A DNA stretch of 46,419 nt. It comes from JBLIOB01 sp047639575. Its GTDB lineage: Bacteria; Bacteroidota; Bacteroidia; Flavobacteriales_D; Parvicellaceae. A program made the position numbers and the translations under genes. Positions within the stretch are counted from its first letter, which is position 1. Each line of letters begins with the position of its first letter. The stretch covers positions 1-46,419 of the forward strand of contig JBLIOB010000005.1 in the NCBI GenBank assembly GCA_047639575.1. The letters run 5' to 3'. The notes under the pieces were generated by a model. That model did no database searches and was not told the DNA's origin. It saw only the letters and a list, made by a program, of their open reading frames with translations. Shown here piece after piece: positions 8,458-16,443 of the stretch.

Positions 8458-10254
8458 TTGTCTGTAAAAGTAGTTTTCGTTTTTAGATCAATTTCAACTG
8501 AAGAGATTCAGGAGCTAGTTAAATTAGAAAAACTGGGCTGGAAGATCAAATCAAACCAAATTTATTCTAAACTAGAGAGGATAAAATTTGATTTAATCAA
8601 AGATTATTGGGGCGTTGAGCAAACGGTTAAATCCGAATTGAAAACCAAATTACGTGATTTTCCATCTACGGTCGAAGGTGAGGAGTTGATAAATAAGTTG
8701 TCCTACAAGAACTTTTATTTATGGTACTACCATCGATTTCGCTTATACTTTGCGCTTGAAAGTCAGTGGATAATTTCTAAAATTGTTGAAAGTGAAAGTG
8801 AAAGTGCAAGTCAAGTTAAAGTTTATTCGAAAAGTAAAATAAGAATCAATTCGAGAATTAATGTTGAATTTGTTATTTCTGAAACAACGCAAAAAATTAA
8901 AAATGGAAGCTGGTTCTTCTATTTAACCGTTTGCATGGTTAGATGGTTTAAACAATTATTTAAATCGAAAAAGAACCATTCCGTGATGTTTTTAAATCAT
9001 GCTCAAATGGAGAATTTGATTTACGATGGGAATAAAGATAAATCGGTTGTTGAAAACACTTATTTGGGTACATATTTAGAAAGTACGGCAGGAGATATTT
9101 ACGTAATGGATGAAATTTCTTCTCCCGAATTAGGAAAGCTTCGATCAAATAAAAGATATTGGAAATATCCCTATAAAAACAGAGATTCAATGTACACTGA
9201 GGCCGTTTTATTTAACGGGTTATTGAACTTTGGTATAAGGTCTAGAACTAGACAGGTTACGGTAGAATGGAAAGAATATTTGGAGCAAGTAAATTCAAAC
9301 CAGCAATATTCACCTTTTGTTAAAGATGTTTCTCGATTAATGATGGCTTATCAATCTGCGTCCATCTCGTACCTATTCAGATACTTGTCTTTCGTTCGTT
9401 TTTTTAAAAAGAATTCAAAAATTCAAATAGTTGCTACAGTAGGAGAACAAGATTCAATTCGTAAAGCAATTTTGGACGCAGCTAGATTCTCAAACATTAA
9501 AACCGCAGGTATTCAACACGGAACCATCTACGACAACCACATTTCTTACACTTATTCAGCTGAAGAATTAAAGTATCAGCCAGCCCCAGATCACATGTTA
9601 GTTTGGGGAGAAAAGTGGAAAGAGAATTTAATCAAATTTGGTAATTATTCGGATTCGGCTATTGAAGTTGTAGGTCAGTTAAGAACGGATGTAATTCCGC
9701 AATTGTTGAAGGAAAACAATAACGATCATGGCCTTTTTAAAGTGATTTTTGCTTCTCAGCCAATGCCAATTTTTCAAGATCGAATTGACGTTTTAAGAGC
9801 TGTATTAAAAGCAGCATCAAAGTTTCCCCAATTAGAATTAATTATTAGGCCTCATCCGAGAGAAACCGATGATCTCTTTTTTAATCGGATAGCTAAGGAG
9901 GAGGGAGTTACGTCCTATTCTATAGAAAGGAAAGAGGGTCTTTATCAGACAATGGCAAAAAGCAACGCTCTAATTACTTGTTTTTCTAGTGTAGCGTATG
10001 AAGCGCTGTATTTCGATTTACCGATACTCATTTTTGACCCGAGAAGCGAAGATCGCCTTTCAATGATTAAAAATGAACTATGCTTTCATGTAACAGATGA
10101 AATAAGTTTAACCAAAGTTTTTAACGAGTTAATTACCCATCAACCTCATGTTCCTTCTAGCAGTGTAAAAGAATTCACCAAAACGTATACGCATTTAGTT
10201 GATGGTAATGTTGTGAGTAGAATTAAGAAGTTCACGGAAGATCAAGTCAGCTAG
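8458..10254 (+). CDS. Putative capsule-type GT-B transferase with unidentified N-terminal half
   Basis: I do not recognise the N-terminal half of this 598-residue protein (about 1-325). It is charged, with a hydrophobic patch near 150-165, and ends with a segment that may package the transferase. The C-terminal half (about 330-590) resembles CDP-glycerol glycerophosphotransferase and capsule polysaccharide transferases of GT-B fold. Signatures are AGIQHGTIYDNH, PDHMLVWGEKWKENL, EVVGQLRTD, LIIRPHPRETDD and TCFSSVAYEAL. Such proteins use nucleotide-activated donors on the cytoplasmic membrane face. The only conventional start downstream of the in-frame stop at 8443-8445 is TTG 8458. A (GAAAGT)3 GCAAGT repeat encodes SESESEAS-like residues 111-118. 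The 3' end shares a CTAG with the convergent acetyltransferase gene. Confidence 0.75.
   Translation: MSVKVVFVFRSISTEEIQELVKLEKLGWKIKSNQIYSKLERIKFDLIKDYWGVEQTVKSELKTKLRDFPSTVEGEELINKLSYKNFYLWYYHRFRLYFALESQWIISKIVESESESASQVKVYSKSKIRINSRINVEFVISETTQKIKNGSWFFYLTVCMVRWFKQLFKSKKNHSVMFLNHAQMENLIYDGNKDKSVVENTYLGTYLESTAGDIYVMDEISSPELGKLRSNKRYWKYPYKNRDSMYTEAVLFNGLLNFGIRSRTRQVTVEWKEYLEQVNSNQQYSPFVKDVSRLMMAYQSASISYLFRYLSFVRFFKKNSKIQIVATVGEQDSIRKAILDAARFSNIKTAGIQHGTIYDNHISYTYSAEELKYQPAPDHMLVWGEKWKENLIKFGNYSDSAIEVVGQLRTDVIPQLLKENNNDHGLFKVIFASQPMPIFQDRIDVLRAVLKAASKFPQLELIIRPHPRETDDLFFNRIAKEEGVTSYSIERKEGLYQTMAKSNALITCFSSVAYEALYFDLPILIFDPRSEDRLSMIKNELCFHVTDEISLTKVFNELITHQPHVPSSSVKEFTKTYTHLVDGNVVSRIKKFTEDQVS
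8788..8811 (+). repeat. In-frame hexamer tandem repeat
   Basis: GAAAGT occurs three times in a row, followed by GCAAGT. It lies inside the coding region of the 598-residue transferase and encodes alternating Glu and Ser. The six-base unit means gain or loss of units keeps the frame. Confidence 0.8.
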
Positions 10255-10883
10255 TCGTTAGACAATTGTCTGTTGATACCAACTACTTTTGAATTAGAAA
10301 CAAGGTTTTTCGTAATCGTAGCATTTGCACCAACCACAACTCCGGATCCAATTTCTGTTTCAGGAATTACACAAGATCCCATTCCGATAAATGAATTGGC
10401 CCCAATTTTAACTCTTCCAGCAATGGAAGCGTTAGGAGCAATGTGTACAAAGTCGCCTAAAACACACTCATGTTCTACTATCGCACCACTATTAATGATA
10501 GTTCCTTTTCCAAGTTTTGCACAGGCATTTATAATTGAACCAGCATTAATAAAGCTTCCAACACCTATTTCAACCTCCGATTTTGATACAATTGCAGACG
10601 GGTGGACCAACGTGATGATTTCACAATTTAATTTCACCAGCGATTCCATATGTTCTTTTCGAGTCATGTTGTCGCCTATTCCAAAAGCAAATACATGAGC
10701 ATCCAATTGCAAAGAAGAAATTACATCAGGTCCACCAATTATTGGCGCGCCAATTATTTTCTCTTCCTGCCCAGCATAATTGATGTCGATAATTCCATGA
10801 ATCGATAAGCCTAGGGCTGTTGCCGTATCTACTACTACTCTAGAATGACCACCTGCCCCAATTATGACTAAAGACTTCTCCAT
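10251..10883 (-). CDS. PglD/NeuD-family sugar O- or N-acyltransferase
   Basis: The 210-residue protein has the two-part layout of PglD/NeuD. A Rossmann-like N-terminal domain binds the sugar nucleotide (LVIIGAGGHSRVVVDTA, then IIDINYAGQ). A left-handed beta-helix follows (from about 93: HPSAIVS, GSFINAGSIINACAKLGKG). The likely catalytic histidine is H138 in GAIVEHECVLGDFVHIAP. The enzyme should transfer an acetyl group from acetyl-CoA to an amino (PglD, on UDP-4-amino-6-deoxy sugars) or hydroxyl group. The WecE-type aminotransferase at 30699-31742 makes a 4-amino sugar and could be its distant partner, which is inference. It is convergent with the preceding gene and reads away from the flippase gene. 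Confidence 0.9.
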   Translation of the reverse strand: MEKSLVIIGAGGHSRVVVDTATALGLSIHGIIDINYAGQEEKIIGAPIIGGPDVISSLQLDAHVFAFGIGDNMTRKEHMESLVKLNCEIITLVHPSAIVSKSEVEIGVGSFINAGSIINACAKLGKGTIINSGAIVEHECVLGDFVHIAPNASIAGRVKIGANSFIGMGSCVIPETEIGSGVVVGANATITKNLVSNSKVVGINRQLSND

Positions 10884-10908
10884 TAAATTAAAGTATTGCT
10901 TCGTTTTT

Positions 10909-10937
10909 TAAATTTAGACTGAATACTTGAGATGCAA
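10909..10937 (-). promoter_or_regulatory. Candidate Bacteroidota promoter for the PglD-like gene
   Basis: On the minus strand TTG (10935-10937) is followed after 18 bases by TAAATTTA (10909-10916), one mismatch from the TAnnTTTG -7 consensus. A start site near 10902 would leave a leader of about 20 bases before ATG 10883. This is pattern matching only. Confidence 0.35.
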
Positions 10938-11143
10938 GTTTTCAGCACAATGTGAAGGTAGGAATAATATTAAAAGTTAATTGCTTAAACCTCAATCAGC
11001 CGTTCGTTTTAGATTATTTAACAGCTTATGCTCAATAATATAATTCCAAAACTGTTAATACCTGGCTATCAATATATGATTCGTGATAACTGCATTTATC
11101 TAAAGTAGTACAGGAACAAAACATTGGTAGATTAGCAACGGTA

Positions 11144-12652
11144 ATGGGAATTATTGCAAAACAAGGAACTTGGAATTTCGTGATTATTTATCTCGGGGTG
11201 ATCCTTGGCGTAATCAATAATTTGTTCTTGATGCCCAAAGCGCTCAAGCCCTTCGAGCTGGGAATTGTTAGTGTGCTCCTTTCCTTGATGCTTATTGGTG
11301 GACAGCTTTCTCTCTTTGGAAGTCCGCAGGCAATCATGAAGTTTTTCCCGCGCTATAAAGAACGAAGGAAACAAGTAGGGATCATCAATTATATTTTAAA
11401 GAATATGATGATCAGTTTGGCTGTCTCTATTGCATTGTACCTAGCATTTAAAGAGTCCATCATAGCTGCATACGCTGAAACTGATAATTCTAGTTTATTT
11501 GCGGATTACTACTACATGTTTATCCCACTGCTAACGTTTTTTGTGTTCCAGGAGTTTTTCGGAGGCTACTTGAAGAGTTTACTGAGGTCCGTTTACTATT
11601 CAATTGTAAAAGAAATTGTACTTCGGGTTTACCAAAGTTCAATGTATTTGCTCTTGCTGCTAGACGTCATTGAATTTGATTTGTTCTTAACGCTGTACGT
11701 ATCGGGTTATCTAATCACCACAATTTTAAATGCCGCAGGAGTGTGGAAACATTCAAAAACAAAACTATTCGTGCCTTACAAGGGAATTAAAAAAGACCGA
11801 AAGTCAATTTTAAAATACTGCGCTGCCATATTTCCTACCGGAATAGCAGGCGCATTGTTGAACAATATTGACGTGATAATGATAGGAGCTATGGCTCCCA
11901 TGTTTATGGAGTTCAGTGGCTTGGCCTTGGCAGGAGTTTATGGAAGAATGGTTTTTATGGCCGCTTTAATTATGATCCCATTTAGAAGCCTTGTAAATAT
12001 CGCAGTTCCTATGATTAGCAGGGCATGGGAGAAAAATGATCAGGTAGAGTTAGCATCTATTTATAAGAAATCATCCTTAACCCTTACGATAGTCGGTACG
12101 CTTACCTTTATCGGTATTTGGGCTAATATTGATAATGTATTTAAAATTTTCCCAGACGGATTTGAAATTGGTAAGTATGTTTTCTTATTCCTTGGACTTG
12201 GCAGTTTAATGCAATCTGTTTTGGGGACCAATGGTCCAATAATTTCAAACAGTCCTTATTACTGGATAGGTGGAATTGCGGTCCCGGTCTTGGCCATACT
12301 AGTTATCGTCACTAATTTAATCTTCATCCCTTTGTATGGTATTGAAGGGGCAGCATTTGCAACTGCTGGGAGTAGATTTGTTTATAGCGTCTTAGTGTAC
12401 TTGTTTCTATTCTTTAAGTATAAAATGCAGCCAATTTCCTGGAGGAACATATATGTATTTTGCGTTGCAGGCGCTACCTTATTTCTAGTCTCTTTAATCC
12501 CTACTTTCGATACTTTAGTGGTTGACATTTGTTTTAGGACAGTTGCCGTTTTAGTGATCTTTGTTCCAGCAATTATGATTCCTAAAATTTCTCAAGACAT
12601 TAATGAAATGGCCGGCAGTTTTTTAATTAGGATGAAATTAAAGAAGCCTTAA
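11144..12652 (+). CDS. Wzx-type polysaccharide flippase (MOP/PST superfamily)
   Basis: The 502-residue protein is nearly all membrane segments, about 12-14. It starts with the amphipathic first helix typical of Wzx proteins (MGIIAKQGTWNFVIIYLGVILGVINNLFLMPKALKP), where the family reads through an early loop near a conserved proline. It should flip undecaprenyl-diphosphate-linked repeat units from the inner to the outer face of the cytoplasmic membrane. A second possible exporter, the ABC protein at 22895-24658, lies in the same region, so two translocation routes may coexist. The 260-base leader has no clear TAnnTTTG box. The stop codon overlaps that of the convergent YihY gene in a TTAA palindrome. 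Confidence 0.9.
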   Translation: MGIIAKQGTWNFVIIYLGVILGVINNLFLMPKALKPFELGIVSVLLSLMLIGGQLSLFGSPQAIMKFFPRYKERRKQVGIINYILKNMMISLAVSIALYLAFKESIIAAYAETDNSSLFADYYYMFIPLLTFFVFQEFFGGYLKSLLRSVYYSIVKEIVLRVYQSSMYLLLLLDVIEFDLFLTLYVSGYLITTILNAAGVWKHSKTKLFVPYKGIKKDRKSILKYCAAIFPTGIAGALLNNIDVIMIGAMAPMFMEFSGLALAGVYGRMVFMAALIMIPFRSLVNIAVPMISRAWEKNDQVELASIYKKSSLTLTIVGTLTFIGIWANIDNVFKIFPDGFEIGKYVFLFLGLGSLMQSVLGTNGPIISNSPYYWIGGIAVPVLAILVIVTNLIFIPLYGIEGAAFATAGSRFVYSVLVYLFLFFKYKMQPISWRNIYVFCVAGATLFLVSLIPTFDTLVVDICFRTVAVLVIFVPAIMIPKISQDINEMAGSFLIRMKLKKP

Positions 12653-13605
12653 ATTGTCTCTATTGGCTCACCGTGCAGGGCCATTTCTGATTTGCGATAT
12701 AGATCAATTTTAGTTGTCAATTCAAATCCAATCAATAATATTCTAGAGCAGAGATTAACCCATATCAGTAGCACGATTAAAGAACCCAAAGATCCATACA
12801 GTTCATTGTAGTTACCGAAGTTGGTAGCATAAATAATAAAAGCAGCTGAAGCCAGTATAATTACGAGAGCTGCCAGAGAAGATCCAGCACTCATGAATTT
12901 GAAATTTTTCATTTGCGGATTTCCGAAATTATAAAGTATAGTTATTCCGAAGATGAGCATTAGAAATACCACGATCCATTTCACCCCATGTCCTAAGTAG
13001 TAAGTAATCGATTCATTTATTGACAATGACTCTTGCAGTAAGATGATTAAATCTTCACCCAGAACCATCAGGACAATTGCGCCAAGTGAGAAAACTGCCC
13101 AAATAAGACTCAAGAATAACGCGATTAACCGCTGTTTTACAGGGTTTCTTTTGAGTTTAATTTGAAACGAAGAATTAAAAGACCTCAGAATCGCGGTGAT
13201 ACTATTCGATGCATAGTATATAGTTAAAATGAAACCGATTGATAAAACAAAATAGTGCTTTTCAAGAATTAAGTCTTCCAAAGTAGGCACAACCATAGGT
13301 GCTAGTTCTTCAGGAATAAACTGAGTTATTTCTGCTAATACCTGCATTTGAAAACCATCTATTGGGATGTAAGGAATCAGTGCTAATAGTACCAACATTA
13401 ACGGGAAAATGGCTAATATTAAGTTAAATGAAATAGCTGCTCCTCGAATAGAAAAATCACCTTCTTTGAACGATTTGGCCAAAAACATAATAAGTTGGTA
13501 GAGGTTCATACCCTCAAATCCAGGAGGATTTATACTAGAAAGTAGTTGAACTAACCATTTTATAATAGTGGTTTTACTAATCCATGTTTTAATTTTCTTG
13601 AACAT
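12649..13605 (-). CDS. YihY/virulence factor BrkB family membrane protein
   Basis: The 318-residue protein has about six membrane segments and the family pattern. It has an N-terminal soluble stretch, then FSIRGAAISFNLILAIFPLMLVLLALIPYIP, the segment YYASNSITAILRSFN (about 185) and NFGNYNELYGSLGSLIVLLIWV toward the C-terminus. YihY/BrkB proteins are inner-membrane proteins of uncertain function; the old annotation as ribonuclease BN was wrong. The gene stands next to nadC (20 bases apart, same strand), so the two are probably co-transcribed. It has no evident role in polysaccharide synthesis. Confidence 0.92.
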   Translation of the reverse strand: MFKKIKTWISKTTIIKWLVQLLSSINPPGFEGMNLYQLIMFLAKSFKEGDFSIRGAAISFNLILAIFPLMLVLLALIPYIPIDGFQMQVLAEITQFIPEELAPMVVPTLEDLILEKHYFVLSIGFILTIYYASNSITAILRSFNSSFQIKLKRNPVKQRLIALFLSLIWAVFSLGAIVLMVLGEDLIILLQESLSINESITYYLGHGVKWIVVFLMLIFGITILYNFGNPQMKNFKFMSAGSSLAALVIILASAAFIIYATNFGNYNELYGSLGSLIVLLIWVNLCSRILLIGFELTTKIDLYRKSEMALHGEPIETI

Positions 13606-13625
13606 CTTGCTTTCTCGACCGCAAT

Positions 13626-14468
13626 TTAGCGGATTGCTTTTAAACTCAGGTCCATATTATGAACCGAATGTGTTAAGGCTCCAACCGAAATAAAGTTTAC
13701 CCCACATTCAGCGTATTTTCTAACCGTCTCCATAGTAATTCCTCCAGAAGCTTCGGTTTCATATTTCCCATCGATCAACTTCACAGCAGTGCGTATGTCA
13801 TTAAAGTTGAAATTATCCAGCATAATCCGATCAACGTTACCTTGGTTAAGAACTTGTCTAACTTCATCTAAGTTTCTAGTTTCAATTTCAATCTTTAGCT
13901 GTTTCCCTGATTTTTCAAGGTATTGATTTGTTTTTTCAATAGCGTTTGTAATCCCTCCAGCGTAGTCGATGTGATTGTCTTTAAGCATTATCATGTCATA
14001 CAATCCAAATCTATGGTTGGTGCCTCCGCCAATTCTTACGGCCCATTTCTCCAAAAACCGAATACCGGGTGTTGTCTTGCGCGTATCAAGAATTTTTGTA
14101 TCAAGACCATTTAGTAGCGCAACCATTGAATTTGTTTTTGTTGCTATAGCACTCATCCGCTGCATACAGTTCAAAACAGTTCGTTCAGCTTTCAGAATAT
14201 TTTGAGAAGATCCGTGAACGTTTAAAACGATGTCTCCAATCTGAACACGATCACCATCGTTGATAAAGATTTCCAATTTTAAAGTTGGATCTACAAAATT
14301 GAAAATATATTTCGCCATGTCAACTCCAGCGATAATTCCAGCTTCCTTTACCAGCAATTTTGCACTATTGGTTGCTTCTGATGGTATGCATGCTAATGAC
14401 GAATGATCTCCGTCCTTTACATCCTCATCAAAAATTCGTTCCAGGAATTTGTTAACCTCATTTTGCAT
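13626..14468 (-). CDS. nadC: Nicotinate-nucleotide diphosphorylase (carboxylating)
   Basis: NadC converts quinolinate and PRPP to nicotinate mononucleotide, CO2 and pyrophosphate in de novo NAD synthesis. The 280-residue protein has the expected length and the family motifs: AERTVLNCMQRMSAIAT (95-110), DTRKTTPG (128-135), GGGTNHRFGLYDMIMLKDNH (147-166) with the substrate-binding Arg, His and Lys, EIETRNLDE, and EASGGITMETVRKYAECGVNFISVGALTHS at the C-terminal barrel. ATG 14468 is five bases from a TAGTTTTG box, so the mRNA may be nearly leaderless. It reads away from rlmH. Confidence 0.97.
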   Translation of the reverse strand: MQNEVNKFLERIFDEDVKDGDHSSLACIPSEATNSAKLLVKEAGIIAGVDMAKYIFNFVDPTLKLEIFINDGDRVQIGDIVLNVHGSSQNILKAERTVLNCMQRMSAIATKTNSMVALLNGLDTKILDTRKTTPGIRFLEKWAVRIGGGTNHRFGLYDMIMLKDNHIDYAGGITNAIEKTNQYLEKSGKQLKIEIETRNLDEVRQVLNQGNVDRIMLDNFNFNDIRTAVKLIDGKYETEASGGITMETVRKYAECGVNFISVGALTHSVHNMDLSLKAIR

Positions 14469-14473
14469 GTTAA

Positions 14474-14481
14474 CAAAACTA
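14474..14481 (-). promoter_or_regulatory. Candidate -7 box of nadC
   Basis: TAGTTTTG on the minus strand matches TAnnTTTG exactly and lies five bases before the nadC ATG. No TTG is found 19-21 bases upstream, so only the -7 element is supported. The spacing implies a leader of a few bases at most. Confidence 0.4.
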
Positions 14482-14550
14482 TGAAATATCTATCAAGAAC
14501 CATGATAAGGTTTAAGCCTTTACAACTATATTTAACCTGAACCCAAGTGT

Positions 14551-15024
14551 ATGGATATTAGGTTAATTCTTATTGGTAAAACGAATTCTAAGTTCTTAGT
14601 TGAAGGCGAGAAAGAATACGAAAAAAGGCTAAAGCACTATGTTAAGTTTACAGAAGTTATAATTCCTGAATTGAAAAAAGCGTCCAAATTATCCGAGGAA
14701 CAAATCAAAACCAAAGAAGGCGAAGAAGTTTTGAAGAAACTGTCAAAGGCCGATTATTTAATTCTGTTGGATGATAAAGGGAAGCAACAAACTTCTAAGG
14801 AATATTCAAAATGGATTCAGAAAAGAATGAATTCTGGAGTGAAATCCATTGTTTTTATTGTTGGTGGGGCATATGGATTTTCGGATGAGGTTTACGTAAG
14901 AGCAAACGAAAAACTATCTTTATCAAAACTTACCTTCACGCATCAGATGGTTCGATTAATATTTAAAGAGCAGTTGTATCGTGCTTTCACAATTATAAAA
15001 GGGGAGAAGTATCATCATGAATAG
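14551..15024 (+). CDS. rlmH: 23S rRNA (pseudouridine-1915-N3)-methyltransferase
   Basis: RlmH methylates pseudouridine 1915 in helix 69 of 23S rRNA using SAM. The 157-residue protein has the length and landmarks of this SPOUT-class (knotted) family. These are the N-terminal strand MDIRLILIGKT, the central LILLDDKGKQ, the SAM-binding loop IVGGAYGFSDEV (about 103-114), and the end KLTFTHQMVRLIFKEQLYRAFTIIKGEKYHH that contributes the active site. It reads away from nadC with 82 bases between. The membrane protein gene follows after about 15 bases and may be co-transcribed. Confidence 0.97.
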   Translation: MDIRLILIGKTNSKFLVEGEKEYEKRLKHYVKFTEVIIPELKKASKLSEEQIKTKEGEEVLKKLSKADYLILLDDKGKQQTSKEYSKWIQKRMNSGVKSIVFIVGGAYGFSDEVYVRANEKLSLSKLTFTHQMVRLIFKEQLYRAFTIIKGEKYHHE

Positions 15025-15039
15025 AAATATTAAACCCTG

Positions 15040-16443
15040 ATTGAACAAACGCATATAGAATTTTGGGAATGGTTGGTACTCCCTTTGTACTTGATAGTGA
15101 TATATTTGATCGCCTACCGAGTAAAAGCCTACAATATTAATACCAAAGAACGTCAGTATTATTCATATTATGTAATTGGGCTGACTGCAAAAATTACAGG
15201 AGGTATAGTGTTTTGTTTGATCTACTTGTATTATTATGGAGGTGGAGATACAACCATGTATTACGAGGCTTCTTTGCCTTTTAGAAACTTGTTTTGGGAA
15301 GATCCCAGTACCTACTTAGAGGTGATGTCTCAAGATCCATCTGCTGAAACAATGTCACTGTTTACTTTCGAAACAGGCACTCCTTATTCATATATGTATT
15401 ATGATTTGAAAACGAATATGGTGCTTAAGTTAACGAGCGTCTTTTTAATTTTTGGAAGTGGAAGTTATCTTATATCAACTGTAATGCTATCGGCACTGGC
15501 TTATTTAGGTATTTGGAAAATATTCGAAATGCTCAATTTGTACTACCCAGAATTAAAAAAATATTTTGCTTATTGTGTTTTATTTGTTCCATCAGTTACT
15601 TTTTGGGGAAGTGGCATATTGAAAGACACCTATACATTGGCCGGAACCGGTTTATTAGTTTTTGCTTTTCATAATATTTTTATTAAAAGAAAATGGAAGT
15701 CTTTTGTGGGTTGGCTTATGTTTTTCGGAGGGGCATATTCACTTATTTCAATTAAGCCATATATTTTCATGGTTCTGCTTCCAGCCTTGTTTCTTTGGCT
15801 TCTTTTTGAGAGAGCATCTCAGATTAAAAACACGTTGATATTAATATTAGTGCTTCCGATAAGCATTGGAACATTTGGACTAGCTTCTTATTTTTTATTC
15901 TCAGGATTAGGTGATATGCTCTCTAAGTTCTCTTTAGACACTGCCCTAGAAACAGCAGCAATTACCCAACATGATTTACTTACTAATAAACATTATGGGG
16001 GAAATAGCTTTGACGTTGGAAGTTTTGATGGCACCTTAACATCAGCGTTTGGTCTTTTTCCAAATGCCACTTTTGCAGGACTGTTTAGACCAATGATATT
16101 TGAAAGTAATAATGCGGTAATGCTCATCAGCGGATTAGAAAATGCATTATTACTTTTGTTGCTTGTTTTGGCATTGTTTAAACGAAGTTTAAGAAAAACA
16201 TGGTATGTAATCAGGTCTAACTCTTATATTGTATTTGCGCTAATGTTTTCTGTGTTTTTTGCTTTTGTAATAGGGCTAACCACGGCTAATTTTGGAGCCA
16301 TGGTTCGATTCAAGATACCAATTTTCCCTTTTTTCCTTTCCGCTTTGGTGATACTTTATTTTTATGATGACATTATTATGGCTTCACGAAATAAGGAAAA
16401 GGAAGCTGAAAATACGACTAGCAAGGAACCTTTTCAGGATTAG
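15040..16443 (+). CDS. Multi-spanning membrane protein, possible polysaccharide polymerase
   Basis: The protein has about ten membrane segments and the soluble-loop signature YYYGGGDTTMYY early on. FVPSVTFWGSGILKDTYTLAGTG near the middle and NFGAMVRFKIPIFPFF near the end recur in Bacteroidota membrane proteins of unknown function in polysaccharide loci. A Wzy-like polymerase role is plausible but unproven. The start is unclear. The first conventional start is TTG 15073, yet the frame upstream encodes IEQTHIEFWEWLVLPLY, and FWEW directly before the first membrane segment looks like genuine N-terminal sequence of this family. The in-frame stop at 15031-15033 leaves only CTG 15037, ATT 15040 or ATA 15055 as starts upstream. 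I give 15040. The last 26 bases overlap the convergent glycosyltransferase gene. Confidence 0.7.
   Translation: MEQTHIEFWEWLVLPLYLIVIYLIAYRVKAYNINTKERQYYSYYVIGLTAKITGGIVFCLIYLYYYGGGDTTMYYEASLPFRNLFWEDPSTYLEVMSQDPSAETMSLFTFETGTPYSYMYYDLKTNMVLKLTSVFLIFGSGSYLISTVMLSALAYLGIWKIFEMLNLYYPELKKYFAYCVLFVPSVTFWGSGILKDTYTLAGTGLLVFAFHNIFIKRKWKSFVGWLMFFGGAYSLISIKPYIFMVLLPALFLWLLFERASQIKNTLILILVLPISIGTFGLASYFLFSGLGDMLSKFSLDTALETAAITQHDLLTNKHYGGNSFDVGSFDGTLTSAFGLFPNATFAGLFRPMIFESNNAVMLISGLENALLLLLLVLALFKRSLRKTWYVIRSNSYIVFALMFSVFFAFVIGLTTANFGAMVRFKIPIFPFFLSALVILYFYDDIIMASRNKEKEAENTTSKEPFQD

Noticed and set aside
10273..10698. 141-codon open frame on the plus strand opposite the PglD/NeuD-like gene
   Set aside because: Its Pro/Thr-rich translation is the mirror of hexapeptide repeats; the minus-strand frame has clear family motifs.
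10884..11143. Largest gap, 260 bases, checked for a small gene or RNA
   Set aside because: No convincing small frame, tRNA or structured RNA; only a candidate promoter for the minus-strand gene.
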